In this document: one piece after another, positions 23,104 through 34,250 of the stretch
Layout: each line of letters opens with the position of its first letter
Numbering within the stretch: position 1 is the first letter of the stretch
Origin: Panicum virgatum
Taxonomy: Eukaryota > Streptophyta > Magnoliopsida > Poales > Poaceae
Length of the DNA: 64,000 bases
Assembly: GCF_016808335.1 (NCBI RefSeq)
Contig: NC_053147.1
Span: forward strand, 19,950,913 to 20,014,912
Direction of reading: 5' to 3'
Made by a program: the position numbers and the translations under genes
The notes under the pieces: model-generated
Seen by the model: only the letters and a program-made list of their open reading frames with translations
Told to the model about the DNA's origin: nothing
The model's database searches: none

Positions 23104-24236
23104 TGTTGACACCGTTTTTTGACACGTGTCAAAGAAGGTGATTTTTGTGAAGGGAAGGTGGCCGATTTGGAAGAAACCAAAAGATGCACAGGGTTGGAAT
23201 CGGCCGATGGAGTTTGTCCCATGGGCCAGAAGAATATGCTTTGAAGATGCTGATCCGCTAGTTCTGGTAACCGGCCGATGGATAGTTGCCGATGAAGTCA
23301 AGGAAGGAGGAGAGCATCCGGACTCTGTGAGAATCTTGATGATTCGGTTGTAATATTTAAAGTAGTTTATCTTTTAGATAGTCTTTTCTTTAGGGTCAAG
23401 TAATGTTTGCCGTAATCGGCTCGTACGTGATAGCGCTAGGCTATATATACCAGTTGTAAGGGACAAAAAAACTCGATACATATCCAATACAACAAACTTT
23501 ACAATTCATTTGCACTTTTTCGGCGACTTCGCCTTTTCTCTTCTTTTTTCGACGAGTTCTTTCAAGTTGATCAAGGACGTCTCACATTCGAGCGACTTGA
23601 TTTGCTGATGAGTTTTTGTTTTACCGAGTATATTTGAGCTTTAGCTACCGGGCGCATCGCTGTGGCTTCGTTCAAATCTATTCAAAAGTTATCGAGTTCA
23701 TCTAGTCTTTGACTTCCGGGTGCATCGCTGTCGTCTCGTCTAGATTTATTCACTAATTATCGATATCGGCTAGATTTGTAGGTTTTCTTATGATTTTTGG
23801 CCATTATCACATCTAAAAACATATTAGATCAACTTTAAGTTTTGGAGTAACACTTTTGTTATCTCAAAAGCCGGTTTAGATCTGTTTTTAGTCTTACATC
23901 ATCTAAGTTACACATTCGTAGCTTAGATCTTGTCATACACACACGATCGGCTGTCCAAAAGTCGGTTTTGTCGTCTAGTGTATCGGCTGATCCTGCCGAT
24001 GCGCTTGTTTACTACGCGCTTGCATTTAATATTTTTTTATCGTCTACAGTATCGGCAAAGATTGCCGATACGCCTATCTGAGAGATATTCGGAATCCCAG
24101 CTGATACGCTCTCGAATTTGACTTTGTTTTCTCTCTTGTCAATTTCAGGTCAAATTGACTGACACGCTTGGTTGACTTTCCGTGACTTGGCGAACACTTG
24201 CCCTTGGATTCCAGTGTGTTGATTTTTGCGTCAACA
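23104..24236 (+). repeat. 3' LTR of element C
   Basis: TGTTGACACCG to GCGTCAACA, matching 14351-15484 with scattered substitutions. The downstream ATACC pairs with ATATC before the 5' LTR. Confidence 0.95.
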
Positions 24237-24840
24237 ATACCCTATTTAGTATGCGCATGCACATGCAAGAATCAATTACTGTCAAATATGACTAATAAAT
24301 AGGGGTAAGTAAGGTCATTTTACCTCTTTCTTAATTTGTCCTAAAATTCCTAAAGTGACTTATTTTTTGGGATGGAGTATACAGCAACAGTATAACGCTT
24401 TTCTCCATTCTCGATCATCAGCTGCGACCTTGCTTGACCGCTGGGTTGCAAGGCCCTTCTCAGGAAGAACACTAGTCCCTGCAGCAATCAGCAGCAGCCA
24501 GCAGCACTGCTGGTACCGTTCAAGGGACTGAAAGTTCTACACAGATAGCAAACAGGAAGAAAACTGCGACAGCACCTTTGGGTGGACTCAACTGCTCGAG
24601 AAAACTGACCTATGAACCTTGAAATCGTTCAGAAACCTGCAAACAGCGAGAACGAGTCAATTAAGCTGGTCCATATTGGACAGATCAACTGCTTCCAGAC
24701 ATTTCAGATTTTAATATATAGTTGAATCTGGTAGTGTCTACCAAACAATTCTAGTAGTTTCCACACCTCATTCACTATCAAAGTACAAATTCTAGTCAAT
24801 ATGCACCAAGTAGGTGAAGAATTCACAGCAGATGGTAGCC

Positions 24841-24886
24841 TCAACTCATTATCACAAAACAAGTCAACTCATTATCACAAAACAAG
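24841..24886. repeat. 23-bp direct tandem repeat, two copies
   Basis: The unit starting TCAACTCATTATCACAAAAC occurs twice without a spacer (24841-24863, 24864-24886) and is identical by eye. Confidence 0.8.
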
Positions 24887-26660
24887 TGGAAGAAAATAAA
24901 TCTCCAGATACCATGGAGTTCACCTGCAGCTGAATGTTTCTGTCAGCAGATTTCTGGAGGAAACAAACTTAGTTCAGTATATTTAACGACAAGTTGAGCC
25001 TGCGGGCGCTGTGAGTTTCAAGCTGAGATGATGTTTGTTTAACCAATACAAGCATGGAGAACACAAATAATACCACACGACACATTAGTCTGATTCAAAT
25101 CAGCATAAAAGCAGGCTGCAAGCTTCGATGTTGTACTGGCATATGCGCTTGACTAGTTCATGCTTGTGTTTTATGCATTTGCCCGTACTTGTACTCTGTG
25201 ACAGCAGGCTCCGAGTCCTTAGCGAGTACCTAAAGTGACAGATGGCTTGACTTTTGGCGGTGCATTACAAAAAAATGTAATGAATCAATGAGGGAAAAGA
25301 ATGAAGCCTCCCACTGAGCTGGTTCGATCTGGCACATGGAGCTTCATGGGAAAACTAACCTGCAAAAAGCCTTAGATAGAGAAACGAAATATAACATACA
25401 AAAAACGAAATGAAAATCTTACAGCATTTGGGAAACTTACTTTTGTGTCTATATGCATCTTTGACCTGTAGCTGTCCTGAAAGAGTAAGTGATTAAATTT
25501 TTGTGTATTTTAAACAAGACAGTTTATGACAGACAGTGCAAACATTATATTTCCTCCACATGTTCATTTTGTCTTAAATGTTAATAATTTCCAAGTCATG
25601 ATTTTACTAGGTATATTTCCCTGTCAAATTAATGGGTACCACTCAATACACTTCACTTTTTCCTGAAGTAATTTACTAAAATTGGCCTTTAATTGCACGC
25701 AATGTACTTAGTTTTTTTTTTCTCTCTCGATGAAATCATTTTAGTAAAAATTGGTACTTTAGTGCTATAAAATTATGAAATTCCATGGGTATACATCTTA
25801 AAAGAGGATAAGCATGCACTGAAACATGGTCGACACAGAATGAATACAATCAAGCATACCAACTATTTCATGACATCACATGAGCAGCCAGAATATTCAT
25901 CCTTGGCAACTATTTATGTGACTGATGTATGTAGTTAAGTAGCAAAGAAGAATTCTAAAGACACGCAATACAAAATACATCTTTATGTTTACCAATTTTC
26001 CTTCCACACCAAAGTAAAGCCGAGGCACCCATCCAGCAAGCCTATTTAGTTAGATTAACAAAACATATGTCACAATTCTATTTATCAAAAGTATGAAGTG
26101 AGCATTCCTACAGCTCACGACAGGGTGCACAGTGCAAATAGGTACATTACAACCAACAATTAGATGTTTAGCATGACAATTCTTTTGCCAAACTGAAAAG
26201 TTTTGCTAGAGCACTTAACTTTGATGTTTCTTTCCAATGATGTCATCATGTCTAGAGAACAGAAAACAAATTTCCACATTGTGGCTGAATTCTGGCACCA
26301 TCGTTTCGATGAAATTTTCCTCGGGCGAAGCAAATCACAAATGCAGTAAGGGGGTCTAAGGTTTATACCCATGCAAGGAAAGGAACTAAACCCTTTGGAA
26401 ACCTTGTTTTGCAATTGAACTTTGATGGAAGAAACATAAACTTACATGAAATGCAAGAAACATCACTTTTTTTACAGCAAAGAAAAACACATTTAAATTC
26501 ATAAAAAAAAGGGTAACAAAGTTGATTAGGAATACAATACATGCATCTGTCTGCAGTCTCCACACAATTTTTCTGCCATCAATTACCCATCCTAATGGTG
26601 TGACTTGATTGTACTATTAGCCATCTCCTATTTAATTTGGATCAGAGAGAGTTCTCGGTA

Positions 26661-27017
26661 ACTAAATTGGTGAAGCTCAACAGGCTACAGACCAATGTAC
26701 ATTTTGATCCCAAAAAAGATTCCTGAATATAAAAGCTACAATATTTTGTCTTCTGCACACACCATGGCTAAAGTGTGAGTAGGTGAGTGAACAAGAATTC
26801 AACAAAACACCAAAATTCAGATTTTACAAAATATTACCAAATTACTATTCCATTTCAGTTTGATCTAAAAGACTGCTTTCAATTAATAAATTGGTGAAGC
26901 TGGACAGCAGAGAACCAATGGTGTTTTCAATTCTACTGTGGTTCCAGTTTTCATGGGGAAAAACTGAATATACAAAAATTACACTGTTTAGTCTCTTTTG
27001 TACACACCAAGGCTAAT
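26661..27017. repeat. imperfect direct duplication
   Basis: Two stretches, about 26661-26776 and 26885-27017, share AAATTGGTGAAGCT, GAATATA, and ACACACCAnGGCTAA in the same order with substitutions and small gaps. This looks like an old local duplication. Confidence 0.4.
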
Positions 27018-27376
27018 GTTCCTTCTTGAACAAATTTACAGATGACATTTGTACATGATGAATTTACATATTTGCAGCACCAATTACATGAAGAACAACA
27101 TTAGAGTTATTGCTTTCACAAGGCTATAGTGAAACAGGCACTCCTATTAAACTGTAACTAGAAGAAACATTTGATAATTGATATTTGCACACAACCACTA
27201 TTGCAAACCATTTTGGATTGCGGAAAGAATATTACTAAAAAGAAGTTACTAAGGAAATCAATGAATAACATTTTTCTGCACAGATGCTTATGCTGAAACA
27301 GAAAGGTGCATCCTTTCAATCCAAATTTCTTCTTTTATATATATATTCCTTCTAAGCAAGAGCTCTACCTTACAAG

Positions 27377-29267
27377 CTACTCAGTATCAGAAAGTATATC
27401 TGGAATGGAGGCCGTATGGTGCACAAGGTTCTGCATCCCAGGTTTCAACTCCCTCTCACAGAAGTCCTCATACTCTTCCCTGTCCCCTACCTTCATCTTC
27501 ACCTCCACCACCACAAGACTCGGTGTGAGCTCAAATACCTCGGCCGCAATTGTCAATGGACCCTTCTCACTTTCCCTCGTGCCTTCCAGGCTCACCCGCC
27601 AGTCCTTCCGCCGAACTGCAAAGCTCTTTACCTTTGCAATCTCCTCCAGTTTTGTTACAATCGTTTGCATGGGTTGTGCTGAGACAAACCTCACTTCTTT
27701 GGCAACGTATGCTATGGAAACCAGCCTACTGTGAAAACTCGTGCAAACCACGGCAAAAAGGTCGTCTAAATTCATCAAAAAAATCACACATGCAGATGAT
27801 ATGATGATACACAACCTTGTAAAATATTTTGTCCAAACTCGACTTCGTTTGTAAGATATAAAAATAACAAATTTCAACCCAGAAAGCTGTCAGATGATTT
27901 GTTAGAAATTTGTTATTTTTATATCTCACAAACGAAGTCGAGTTTGGACAAGATATTTTACAAGATCGTGTGTCATCATATCATCTGCATGTGTAATTAT
28001 TTTGGTAAATTTAGATGACTTTTTTATCGTGGTTTGCACGGGTTTTCACAGCAGGCTGGTTTCCATAGCATACGTTGCCCACTTCTTTACCACGCTCCTC
28101 AAATAACCCCGACAAATTGAATCCTCTTGAGAATGATATAATATCAAACGCATTTAGACTTACTGGCCGTGTGAGGGATCCAAGGGGCCGTCTTCTCTCC
28201 TCCGATGACAATGTGGCTGGGCAGGATGCTACGGACGAATCTGATTCCCACCCAGAGTCATCACCGTCGTCCTCTTGCTGTGGTGGCGGTGGCTGAGGAG
28301 GCTGACTAGGCCCCTGGTCCGGCACCTCATTCTCATCGTCTGCCAAACTGTGCACCTGGTCATCCTCGACATAGAACCTGACCGGTCGGAACCCCTTCAG
28401 AAACCATCTGCTCTCCATGATCTGAGCCACGGTGATCCTCGTCTCTGGGTTCGTATCAAGCACACGATTCAAGAGACTGGTAAGATCCCTGGAGAACCAC
28501 CTCGGGCACCGGAATTCCCCCCTGTAAATCTTACGATACATCGCCATGAGGTTCTGGTCGTGGAAAGGAAGGTAGCCTGCCATGAGCACGAACAGGATGA
28601 CACCGCAAGACCATATGTCCGCCTTGGCGCCGTCGTAGCCGCGGCGCGCGAGCACCTCCGGCGCGACGTAGGAGGGCGTGCCGCAGAAGGTGTGGAGAAG
28701 CCCGTCAGTGTGGAACTGGTCGGCGACGGCCGAGAGTCCGAAATCAGAGACCTTGAGGTCGCCGCTCTCGTCGACGAGGAGGTTCTCGGGCTTGAGGTCG
28801 CGGTGGAAGACGCCCCGGGCGTGGCAGAAGCCGACGGCGGAGATGAGCTGCTGGAAGTACCTGCGCGCGATGTCCTCCTTGAGGCGGCCCTTGGCGACGC
28901 GCGCGAAGAGCTCCCCGCCGCGGACGTACTCCATGACGAAGTAGATCTTGGACTTGGTGGCCATGACCTCGTAGAGCCGGACGATGTTGGGGTGGCGCAC
29001 GCGGCGGAGAATGGCGATCTCGCGCTTGATGTGCGGGACGAGGCCGTTGCGGAGGGCCTTCTCCTTGTCGAGCACCTTGATGGCGACGGCCTCGCCGGTG
29101 TCGGCGTGGCGGGCGTGGTAGACCTTGGCGAAGGTGCCGTGGCCGAGGAGCCGGCCCAGCTCGTAGCGGCCGAGCAGGAGGCCCCCGCGCTTGGGGCGCC
29201 CCGCGGATGAGGCCGGCCGCCGGGGCTGCGGCGACGGGTCCCGCGACGACGGCGGGGTGCCGGCCAT
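27377..29267 (-). pseudogene. CIPK: CBL-interacting protein kinase (CIPK), coding exon split by a MITE
   Basis: Role: Ser/Thr kinase activated by calcineurin B-like calcium sensors; phosphorylates membrane transporters and other targets in stress and ion signalling. Seen: ATG at 29267-29265; glycine loop GHGTFAKV (residues 43-50), Lys64, HRDLKPEN (155-162), DFG (175-177), APE (202-204), then an acidic and Pro-rich linker and the NAF motif [14 protein letters not shown] (370-383). After Val396 the frame enters a 379-bp MITE and stops after 418 codons. The rest, RFVSAQPMQTIVTKLEEI to the stop at 27379-27377, lies beyond the MITE and is in frame once MITE and one 9-bp target copy are ignored, giving 500 codons. 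No introns, as in the intron-less CIPK clade. The truncated product would keep kinase and NAF parts but lose the PPI and C-terminal domain. I cannot name the orthologue. Confidence 0.95.
27701..28079. mobile_element. Mutator-type hairpin MITE inside the CIPK exon, 379 bp
   Basis: Seen: ends GGCAACGTATGCTATGG in inverted orientation, matching over about 50 bp with two differences and continuing so that nearly the whole element folds into one hairpin. It is flanked by a perfect 9-bp repeat CACTTCTTT (27692-27700, 28080-28088). Known: 9-bp target duplications and long inverted repeats mark Mutator-like elements. No coding capacity. Inferred: a transcript of the CIPK gene would contain a long foldback that could feed small-RNA production. 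Confidence 0.9.
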
Positions 29268-29693
29268 CGGGGTGGCGGAGGGTGGCCGGGCGCGCGGGGG
29301 AGCGGAGGGGAAGGCGGGCGGGTCAGCCGATTAGGTGGTGGCGAGGACGCGGGGACGAGGGCGCGGGCGGGAGGGGAAGGTGATGGGCGGCCGGCAATGG
29401 AGGGGGAACAGCCAACGCCCAACGGCTCCCGAATAGTTGCCTCTTTTCTCCGCCCTTGTGCGCGGCGATGCGCTGGACGCGACCTGCTTTCCTGCTGGAG
29501 TCGAACGAACTTGGAACGAACAACTGCAGAGGTTTAGTTGCAAGTATATGCAATCAAATTTTGCATATAAATAAAGAAGTTAATATTTTATAAATATGTT
29601 CGTTGCTACGGATAAATAATAAAATTGCTATAATTATTGGATATATACTTTAAAAATCAATATAGATATAATTACATTGCAAGAAATGCAGTA
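29268..29693 (-). promoter_or_regulatory. 5' flank of the CIPK gene
   Basis: GC-rich from 29268 to about 29500, suitable for a 5' UTR and core promoter of the minus-strand gene, then AT-rich. No unambiguous TATA box is seen at a convincing distance; several AT-rich stretches near 29560-29600 are possible. Frames here are chance. Confidence 0.35.
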
Positions 29694-29836
29694 CTACTTC
29701 ATTCGTTCGATAGTTATTTTAATTTTTCTAGATTTATAAATTTTATTATATATCTATATATGTATTATGTTTAGATGTATAATAAATTTTATGAATTTGA
29801 AATGTTAAACCGACTAATAATTTAGAACAGAGTGTG
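29694..29836. mobile_element. Stowaway-like MITE
   Basis: Starts CTACTTCATTCGTTCGATAG after TA (29692-29693) and has ACTAATAATTTAGAACAGAG near the right end, a degenerate inverted version. The centre is very AT-rich. The right target copy is not clear. Confidence 0.4.
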
Positions 29837-30356
29837 ACACGAGTGGATTTTCATCACAATTCACAAATGATACAACACAATTGGGAAATAGATGAGCCTG
29901 TTTCCATAAACGTAAAATGCGCTGCATGTTCTCCGATTTGTGCACGAGGATGGTAATTTGATGTGCTACCGTTTTTCTGGGGTGTTGAATGCAAACACGC
30001 CACACGCTAGGGAGGTTTCTGCAGGAGATGGACACTGCACACTGGTACAGTCAACGACCGCAACGTGCTGCGCGTCCAGACCCCAGAGGCCAGAGCTGGC
30101 GCTAGGCGGTGGCCGGTGGAGCCGGAATACGTGGAGCATTCCGGGCGGCGCAACCGGGAGCGAGGCCGGTGCACGTCGGCGTCGCGCGGAAAATTTCCGC
30201 GGGGCTCGGAGTCGCGAACTGGCACCGACCGGCGACCGCCGCGGAGGGGGACATCTTCGGAAGTCGAAACCGAGCTGACAAGCCCAGGCGCCAGAGGGAG
30301 AGGCCGTGGTCGTCGGCCAACCATCGGGCACCTCACCTCCCGCGCGGCGGGCTGCG
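29837..30356. other. unassigned sequence, GC-rich in its right half
   Basis: From about 30050 to 30356 the DNA is GC-rich with overlapping open frames on all strands, none resembling a known protein. I see no gene I can support. Confidence 0.3.
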
Positions 30357-30907
30357 TAGGGCTGGGCATTCGGTTATTGTGGTTAAATCGGTTCGGTTAA
30401 TTTGGTTTTGAAATATTTCGGTTATGACAAACTTTTAACCGAAATTGTAGCTAGAAATCTTTTAACCGCGTAAATTCGGTTGCGGTTAAATCGGTTCGGT
30501 TTTGCGGTTAACCGTAATGTATACAATACATAAATAACAAGTAAATTAGAATGAAATTATGACATCAACTACAAGCTATTGGCCACTAAAATAAGCTTAG
30601 AAAGCTAGAAAAACAATTAATGTAGCCTCACTTAGATATCTTAATTATGAAAACCAAGAATTCTTGATATCTCACATGATTATACATATATTTAAGACAT
30701 AAGATAAATACATATTACACTCAACTTGCTAAATTGGTTAATTCGGTTAAATCGGTTAGTGGCACATCAAAACCGAAATAATATGCGGTTAAAGAATATC
30801 TCAAAAATTTTAACCGCAAAATTAACCGTTAACCGAATTAACCGACTTTTGCGATTAAAGCGGTTCGGTTCGGTTAATCGGTTTCGGTTATATTTTGCCC
30901 AGCCCTA
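30357..30907. mobile_element. hAT-type MITE, 551 bp
   Basis: Seen: termini TAGGGCTGGGCA and TGCCCAGCCCTA; flanks GGGCTGCG (30349-30356) and GAGCTGCG (30908-30915), an 8-bp target duplication with one mismatch. Both subterminal zones are full of CGGTTA/TAACCG motifs, the centre is AT-rich. Known: 8-bp duplications and repeated subterminal motifs fit hAT elements, where the repeats bind transposase. No coding capacity. Confidence 0.75.
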
Positions 30908-31143
30908 GAGCTGCGGACGGGCTCAGCTCGGCTGCTGCCGACGTACGATCTGGTGGAAGAAAAAAAAAATCAATCAGGAAGAACAACCACCAAATCAAAT
31001 CAGCACATTGTCACCTGGTTCTCTCCGAAAAAACATCTGGCATCTGAGCGCCTCGAGCACGGCAGCTAGGCCCAAGCTGACGGTTTTTGTTGCTGCCAGC
31101 TCTCGTCAATGCCCCCTCTAGTGGGCCAAAGCTCTTCAATACT

Positions 31144-31496
31144 ATTAGGAAAAAGTCTATATCCCTCCCTCAACTATGGGGATGGACTACATAATCTTCT
31201 AACCTATAAAATAGTTTATACCACCTTCTGAACTTTTCAAAACCGATCAAATTACCCCCCAAATCGGTTTTGAAGAAATCATAGTAAATTAAAAAAATCA
31301 TAAAATAAAAAATTCAATTTTGTTAGACTCCAAATGAGTAGATCTACACAGTGAACATATAATATGATATGCTTTAATATTTTTTTATGTAGCTTATATC
31401 TATGTTTTTCTTCATAGCTGTAAAAAAATATACTGAAACATACCATATTATATGTTCACTGTGTACCCCTACTCATTTGGAGTCCAACACAATTTG
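31144..31496. repeat. hairpin repeat, probably a truncated MITE
   Basis: Arms at about 31320-31372 and 31438-31490 are inverted copies (GACTCCAAATGAGTAG and its complement; CAGTGAACATATAATATG and its complement). A left tail from about 31144 (AAAAGTCTATATCCCTCC) resembles a MITE end, but no matching right end is found because element D begins at once. The stretch 30916-31143 to its left holds nothing I can identify. Confidence 0.5.
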
Positions 31497-32174
31497 GTCA
31501 GGACCTTCGCGGGCAACTTCCAGGGCACATACGAGTTCCAGGGCCCTGGGAACTCTTGGGATCTCCGAGGGTGTCAACAGCAACCCAACGAATCCTTGCG
31601 TGACTACATCCGACGCTTCTCCAAGCAGTGCACCGAGCTTCCCAGCGTCGCCGACTCCGAGATCATCAGTGCCTTCCTTCAGGGCACAACGTGCAGGGAC
31701 CTAGTGCGCGAGCTTGGACGGAGCCCTCCCACCAGCGCAAATGGCATGTTTGATGTCGCCACCAACTTCGCCTCCGGCGAGGAAGCAGTTGGTGCCATCT
31801 TCGACGGCAAGACGACCAAGCGCAAGGAGGATGCGCCCGCGGAGAGCAGCAGCAAAACCAAGACCCCCCGCAAAGAAGCAGAAACGGGGCAAGAAAGGAA
31901 AGAAGAAAGGCCCACAGAACCAGCGCGGTCAGGGCAGGAAGAGGACTCCGACGAGGCCCTCGCCGTCACACCCGATCGCAAAGGTCTCCGAGGCCCCCCT
32001 CGGGGCGGCGGCGGCCTTTTCGACGACATGCTCAAGATGTCATGCCCTTATCGCAAGTACTACAACCGCGTCGCACGCAGGGATGAGGACCCAAAGAAAG
32101 ATGCGGACGACAAGGGTGGCGACAAGTTCCCTCGGTGGAGAATGACTTCTTCATCTTCGGAGGGCCGGCGGTGA
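31497..32174 (+). pseudogene. gag fragment of element D
   Basis: Seen: FAGNFQGTYEF, LRDYIRRFSKQCTEL and DSEIISAFLQGT are the C-terminal half of a Tat-type gag capsid domain, followed by a Lys/Glu-rich linker. The part before is absent. The frame runs on past FPR into wrong-frame text; the protease segment picks up in another frame from about 32135, so a one-base deletion lies near 32134. Confidence 0.8.
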
Positions 32175-34250
32175 ACATGACCGCTCGCCAGCGCAAGCGT
32201 GAGCGCCGAGAGGTCTTCACCGTCCGCAAGACCACGCCATCCTACCTCGACTGGTCGGAGGATACAATCTCCTTCAGCCGCGAGGACCATCCCGACTACA
32301 TCCCAAATCCGGGACAGTATCCACTCGTCGTGGATCCCATCATCGGCAACACCCGCTTCTCCAAGGTGCTCATGGACGGAGGCAGCAGCCTCAACATCAT
32401 GTATGCGCACACCTTGGAGCTCATGGGGATTGGCTTGGACAAGCTACGCCCCAGCCCGTCGCCGTTCCACGGTGTTGCGTCGGGGAAGCGAGTCCAACCC
32501 CTCGGACAGATCGACCTGCCCGTCTGCTTCGGCACGCCGGCTAACTTCCGCAAGGAGGTCCTCACCTTTGAGGTGGTGGGATTCAAGGGAGGATACCACG
32601 CCATTCTGGGGCGGCCGTGCTACGCCAAGTTCATGGCGATCCCCAACTACACCTACCTCAAGATGAAGATGCCGGGTCCGAAGGGCATCATCACTGTTGG
32701 GTCTTCGTTCAAGCAAGCCTACGAGTGCAACGTCGAGTGCGTCGAGCACGCCGAGGCTCTGGAGGAGGACGAGGCCCTCGCCGCCGACTTGGAGAAGATG
32801 GCGAATGAGGCCATGGACTCCACGCAGCGACACGCGGGCAGCTTCGAGCCTGCCAAGGGTGCCAAGGACGTACCCCTCGACCAGAACACCCCCGACGGCA
32901 AGGCGCTGAAGATTAGCACTACCCTCAACAGCAAATAGGAAGTGGTGCTCGTCGACTTCCTCCGCGCAAACGCAGACATCTTCGCGTGAAGCCCCTCAGA
33001 CATGCCTGGCATACCGAGGGAGGTCGCCGGGCACTCCCTTGACATCCAGCCCAACTCCAAGCCGGTGAAGCAGCGCCTGCGACGCTTCGACGAGCTCAAG
33101 TGCCGGGCGATCGGCGAGGAGGTGCACAAGCTTTTGGCGGCCGGATTCATCAAGGAGGTATTTCATCCCGAATGGCTAGCTAATCCTGTATTAGTTAAGA
33201 AAAAGAATGGGAAATGGAGGATGTGTGTAGATTATATTGGTTAAAATAAAGCATGTCCGAAAGTTCCCTTTCCTTTGCCACGTATTGATCAAATAGTTGA
33301 CTCAACTGCGGGATGCGAACTTTTATCCTTTTTTATGCTTATTCCGGTTACCATCAAATAAAGATGAAGGAGTCCGACCAGCTCGCGACTTCTTTCATCA
33401 CTCCTTTCTGCATGTACTGCTACGTCACAATGCCTTTTGGCCTCAGAAACGCCGGAGCTACATATCAATGATGTATGCTCCACGTGTTTGGAGACCATAT
33501 CAGGCGAAACGTAGAAGCATATGTCGATGACATCGTTGTAAAATGCAGGAATGCGGACGACCTGGTAGCCGATCTCAGGATCGCGTTCGATTGTCTCAGG
33601 GCCAAGGGAGTAAAGCTTAATCCGGAGAAGAGCGTGTTCGGGGTGCCTCGTGGCATGCTCTTAGGCTTCATCGTCTCCCAGCGAGGCATCGAACCCAACC
33701 CTGAGAAAGACTCGGCCATCACTCAGATGGGACCGATCCGAGCCCTAAAGGGGGTGCAGAGGGTCATGGGTTGCCTGGCAGCCCTTAGCCACTTCATCTC
33801 GCGACTCGGGGAGAAAGGCTTGCCTCTGTACCAGCTCCTGAGGAAGACCGAGCACTTTTCGTGGACCCCTGAGGCTTGGGAGGCCCTTGACAAGCTCAAG
33901 GCGTCGCTCACTCATGCTCCAATTCTAACACCACCAATGGACAGCGAGCCCCTCTACCTATACGTGGCGGTAACGACCCAAATGGTCAGCGCAGCCATCA
34001 TCGTGGAAAGACAAGAGGAGGGACACGCTTTGCCTGTCCAGAGGCCGGTGTACTTCATCAGTGAAGTGCTGTTTGAAACCAAGACGCGGTACCCATAGAT
34101 CCAGAAGCTGCTTTATGCAGTGGTACTGGCTCAGCGCAAGCTGCGCCACTACTTCGAGGCTCATCCCGTCACCGTGGTCTCGTCATTCCCACTGGGAGAG
34201 ATAGTCCACAATCGGGAAGTCCGAGTAGGATAGCCAAGTGGTCGGTGGAA
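32135..34250 (+). pseudogene. protease, reverse transcriptase and RNase H of element D
   Basis: Seen: VENDFFIFGGPAVNMT leads to the retropepsin box VLMDGGSSLNIMY (about 32370) and LGRPCYAKFMA. After a stop at 32936-32938, RT begins: GFIKEVFHPEWLANP, KKKNGKWRMCVDY (stop at about 33242), PFPLPRIDQ, then a damaged stretch and the catalytic box AYVDDIVVKC (about 33515). FLGFIVSQRGIEPNPEK-type text is intact. RNase H: LYLYVAVTTQMVSAAI to YFISEVLFETKTRYP, ending at a stop near 34096-34098 with the remainder beyond. Many stops are single C-to-T changes. Not functional. Confidence 0.85.

Larger units (their letters stand above)
14351..24236 (+). mobile_element. element C: Tat-type Ty3/gypsy retrotransposon with both LTRs
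   Basis: Seen: two LTRs of 1134 and 1133 bp, primer binding site, gag, RT, RNase H, a second archaeal-type RNase H, integrase, an antisense spliced gene, polypurine tract. Flanks are ATATC (14346-14350) and ATACC (24237-24241), a five-base target duplication with one change. Known: the second RNase H and antisense reading frames are marks of the Tat lineage. The internal region has many stops, frameshifts and no visible protease, so this copy needs proteins in trans, if it can move at all. LTRs differ by small changes and indels at a few percent by eye. Confidence 0.95.
14281..24377. mobile_element. Stowaway MITE split by element C
   Basis: Seen: left part 14281-14350 starts CTCCCTCTGTC next to TA (14279-14280); right part 24242-24377 ends GGGATGGAG before TA (24378-24379). 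The two ends are inverted versions of the Stowaway terminus. Removing element C and one target copy leaves an element of about 206 bp. It therefore predates element C. Confidence 0.75.
24380..27376. other. 3 kb AT-rich region downstream of the CIPK gene, no gene seen
   Basis: No open frame with recognisable protein content on either strand. It contains a 23-bp tandem repeat (24841-24886) and an imperfect duplication (26661-27017). The CIPK gene ends at its right border, so its 3' UTR should lie in the last few hundred bases. Confidence 0.5.

Noticed and set aside
27692..28088. The MITE as a perfect spliceable intron of CIPK
   Set aside because: At the borders no donor and acceptor pair restores the frame exactly; cryptic sites inside cannot be excluded without RNA data.
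28275..29210. Long plus-strand frame (311 codons) opposite the CIPK gene
   Set aside because: It is the reverse complement of the conserved kinase exon in a GC-rich region; its protein text has no known domain and its existence follows from codon bias of the kinase.
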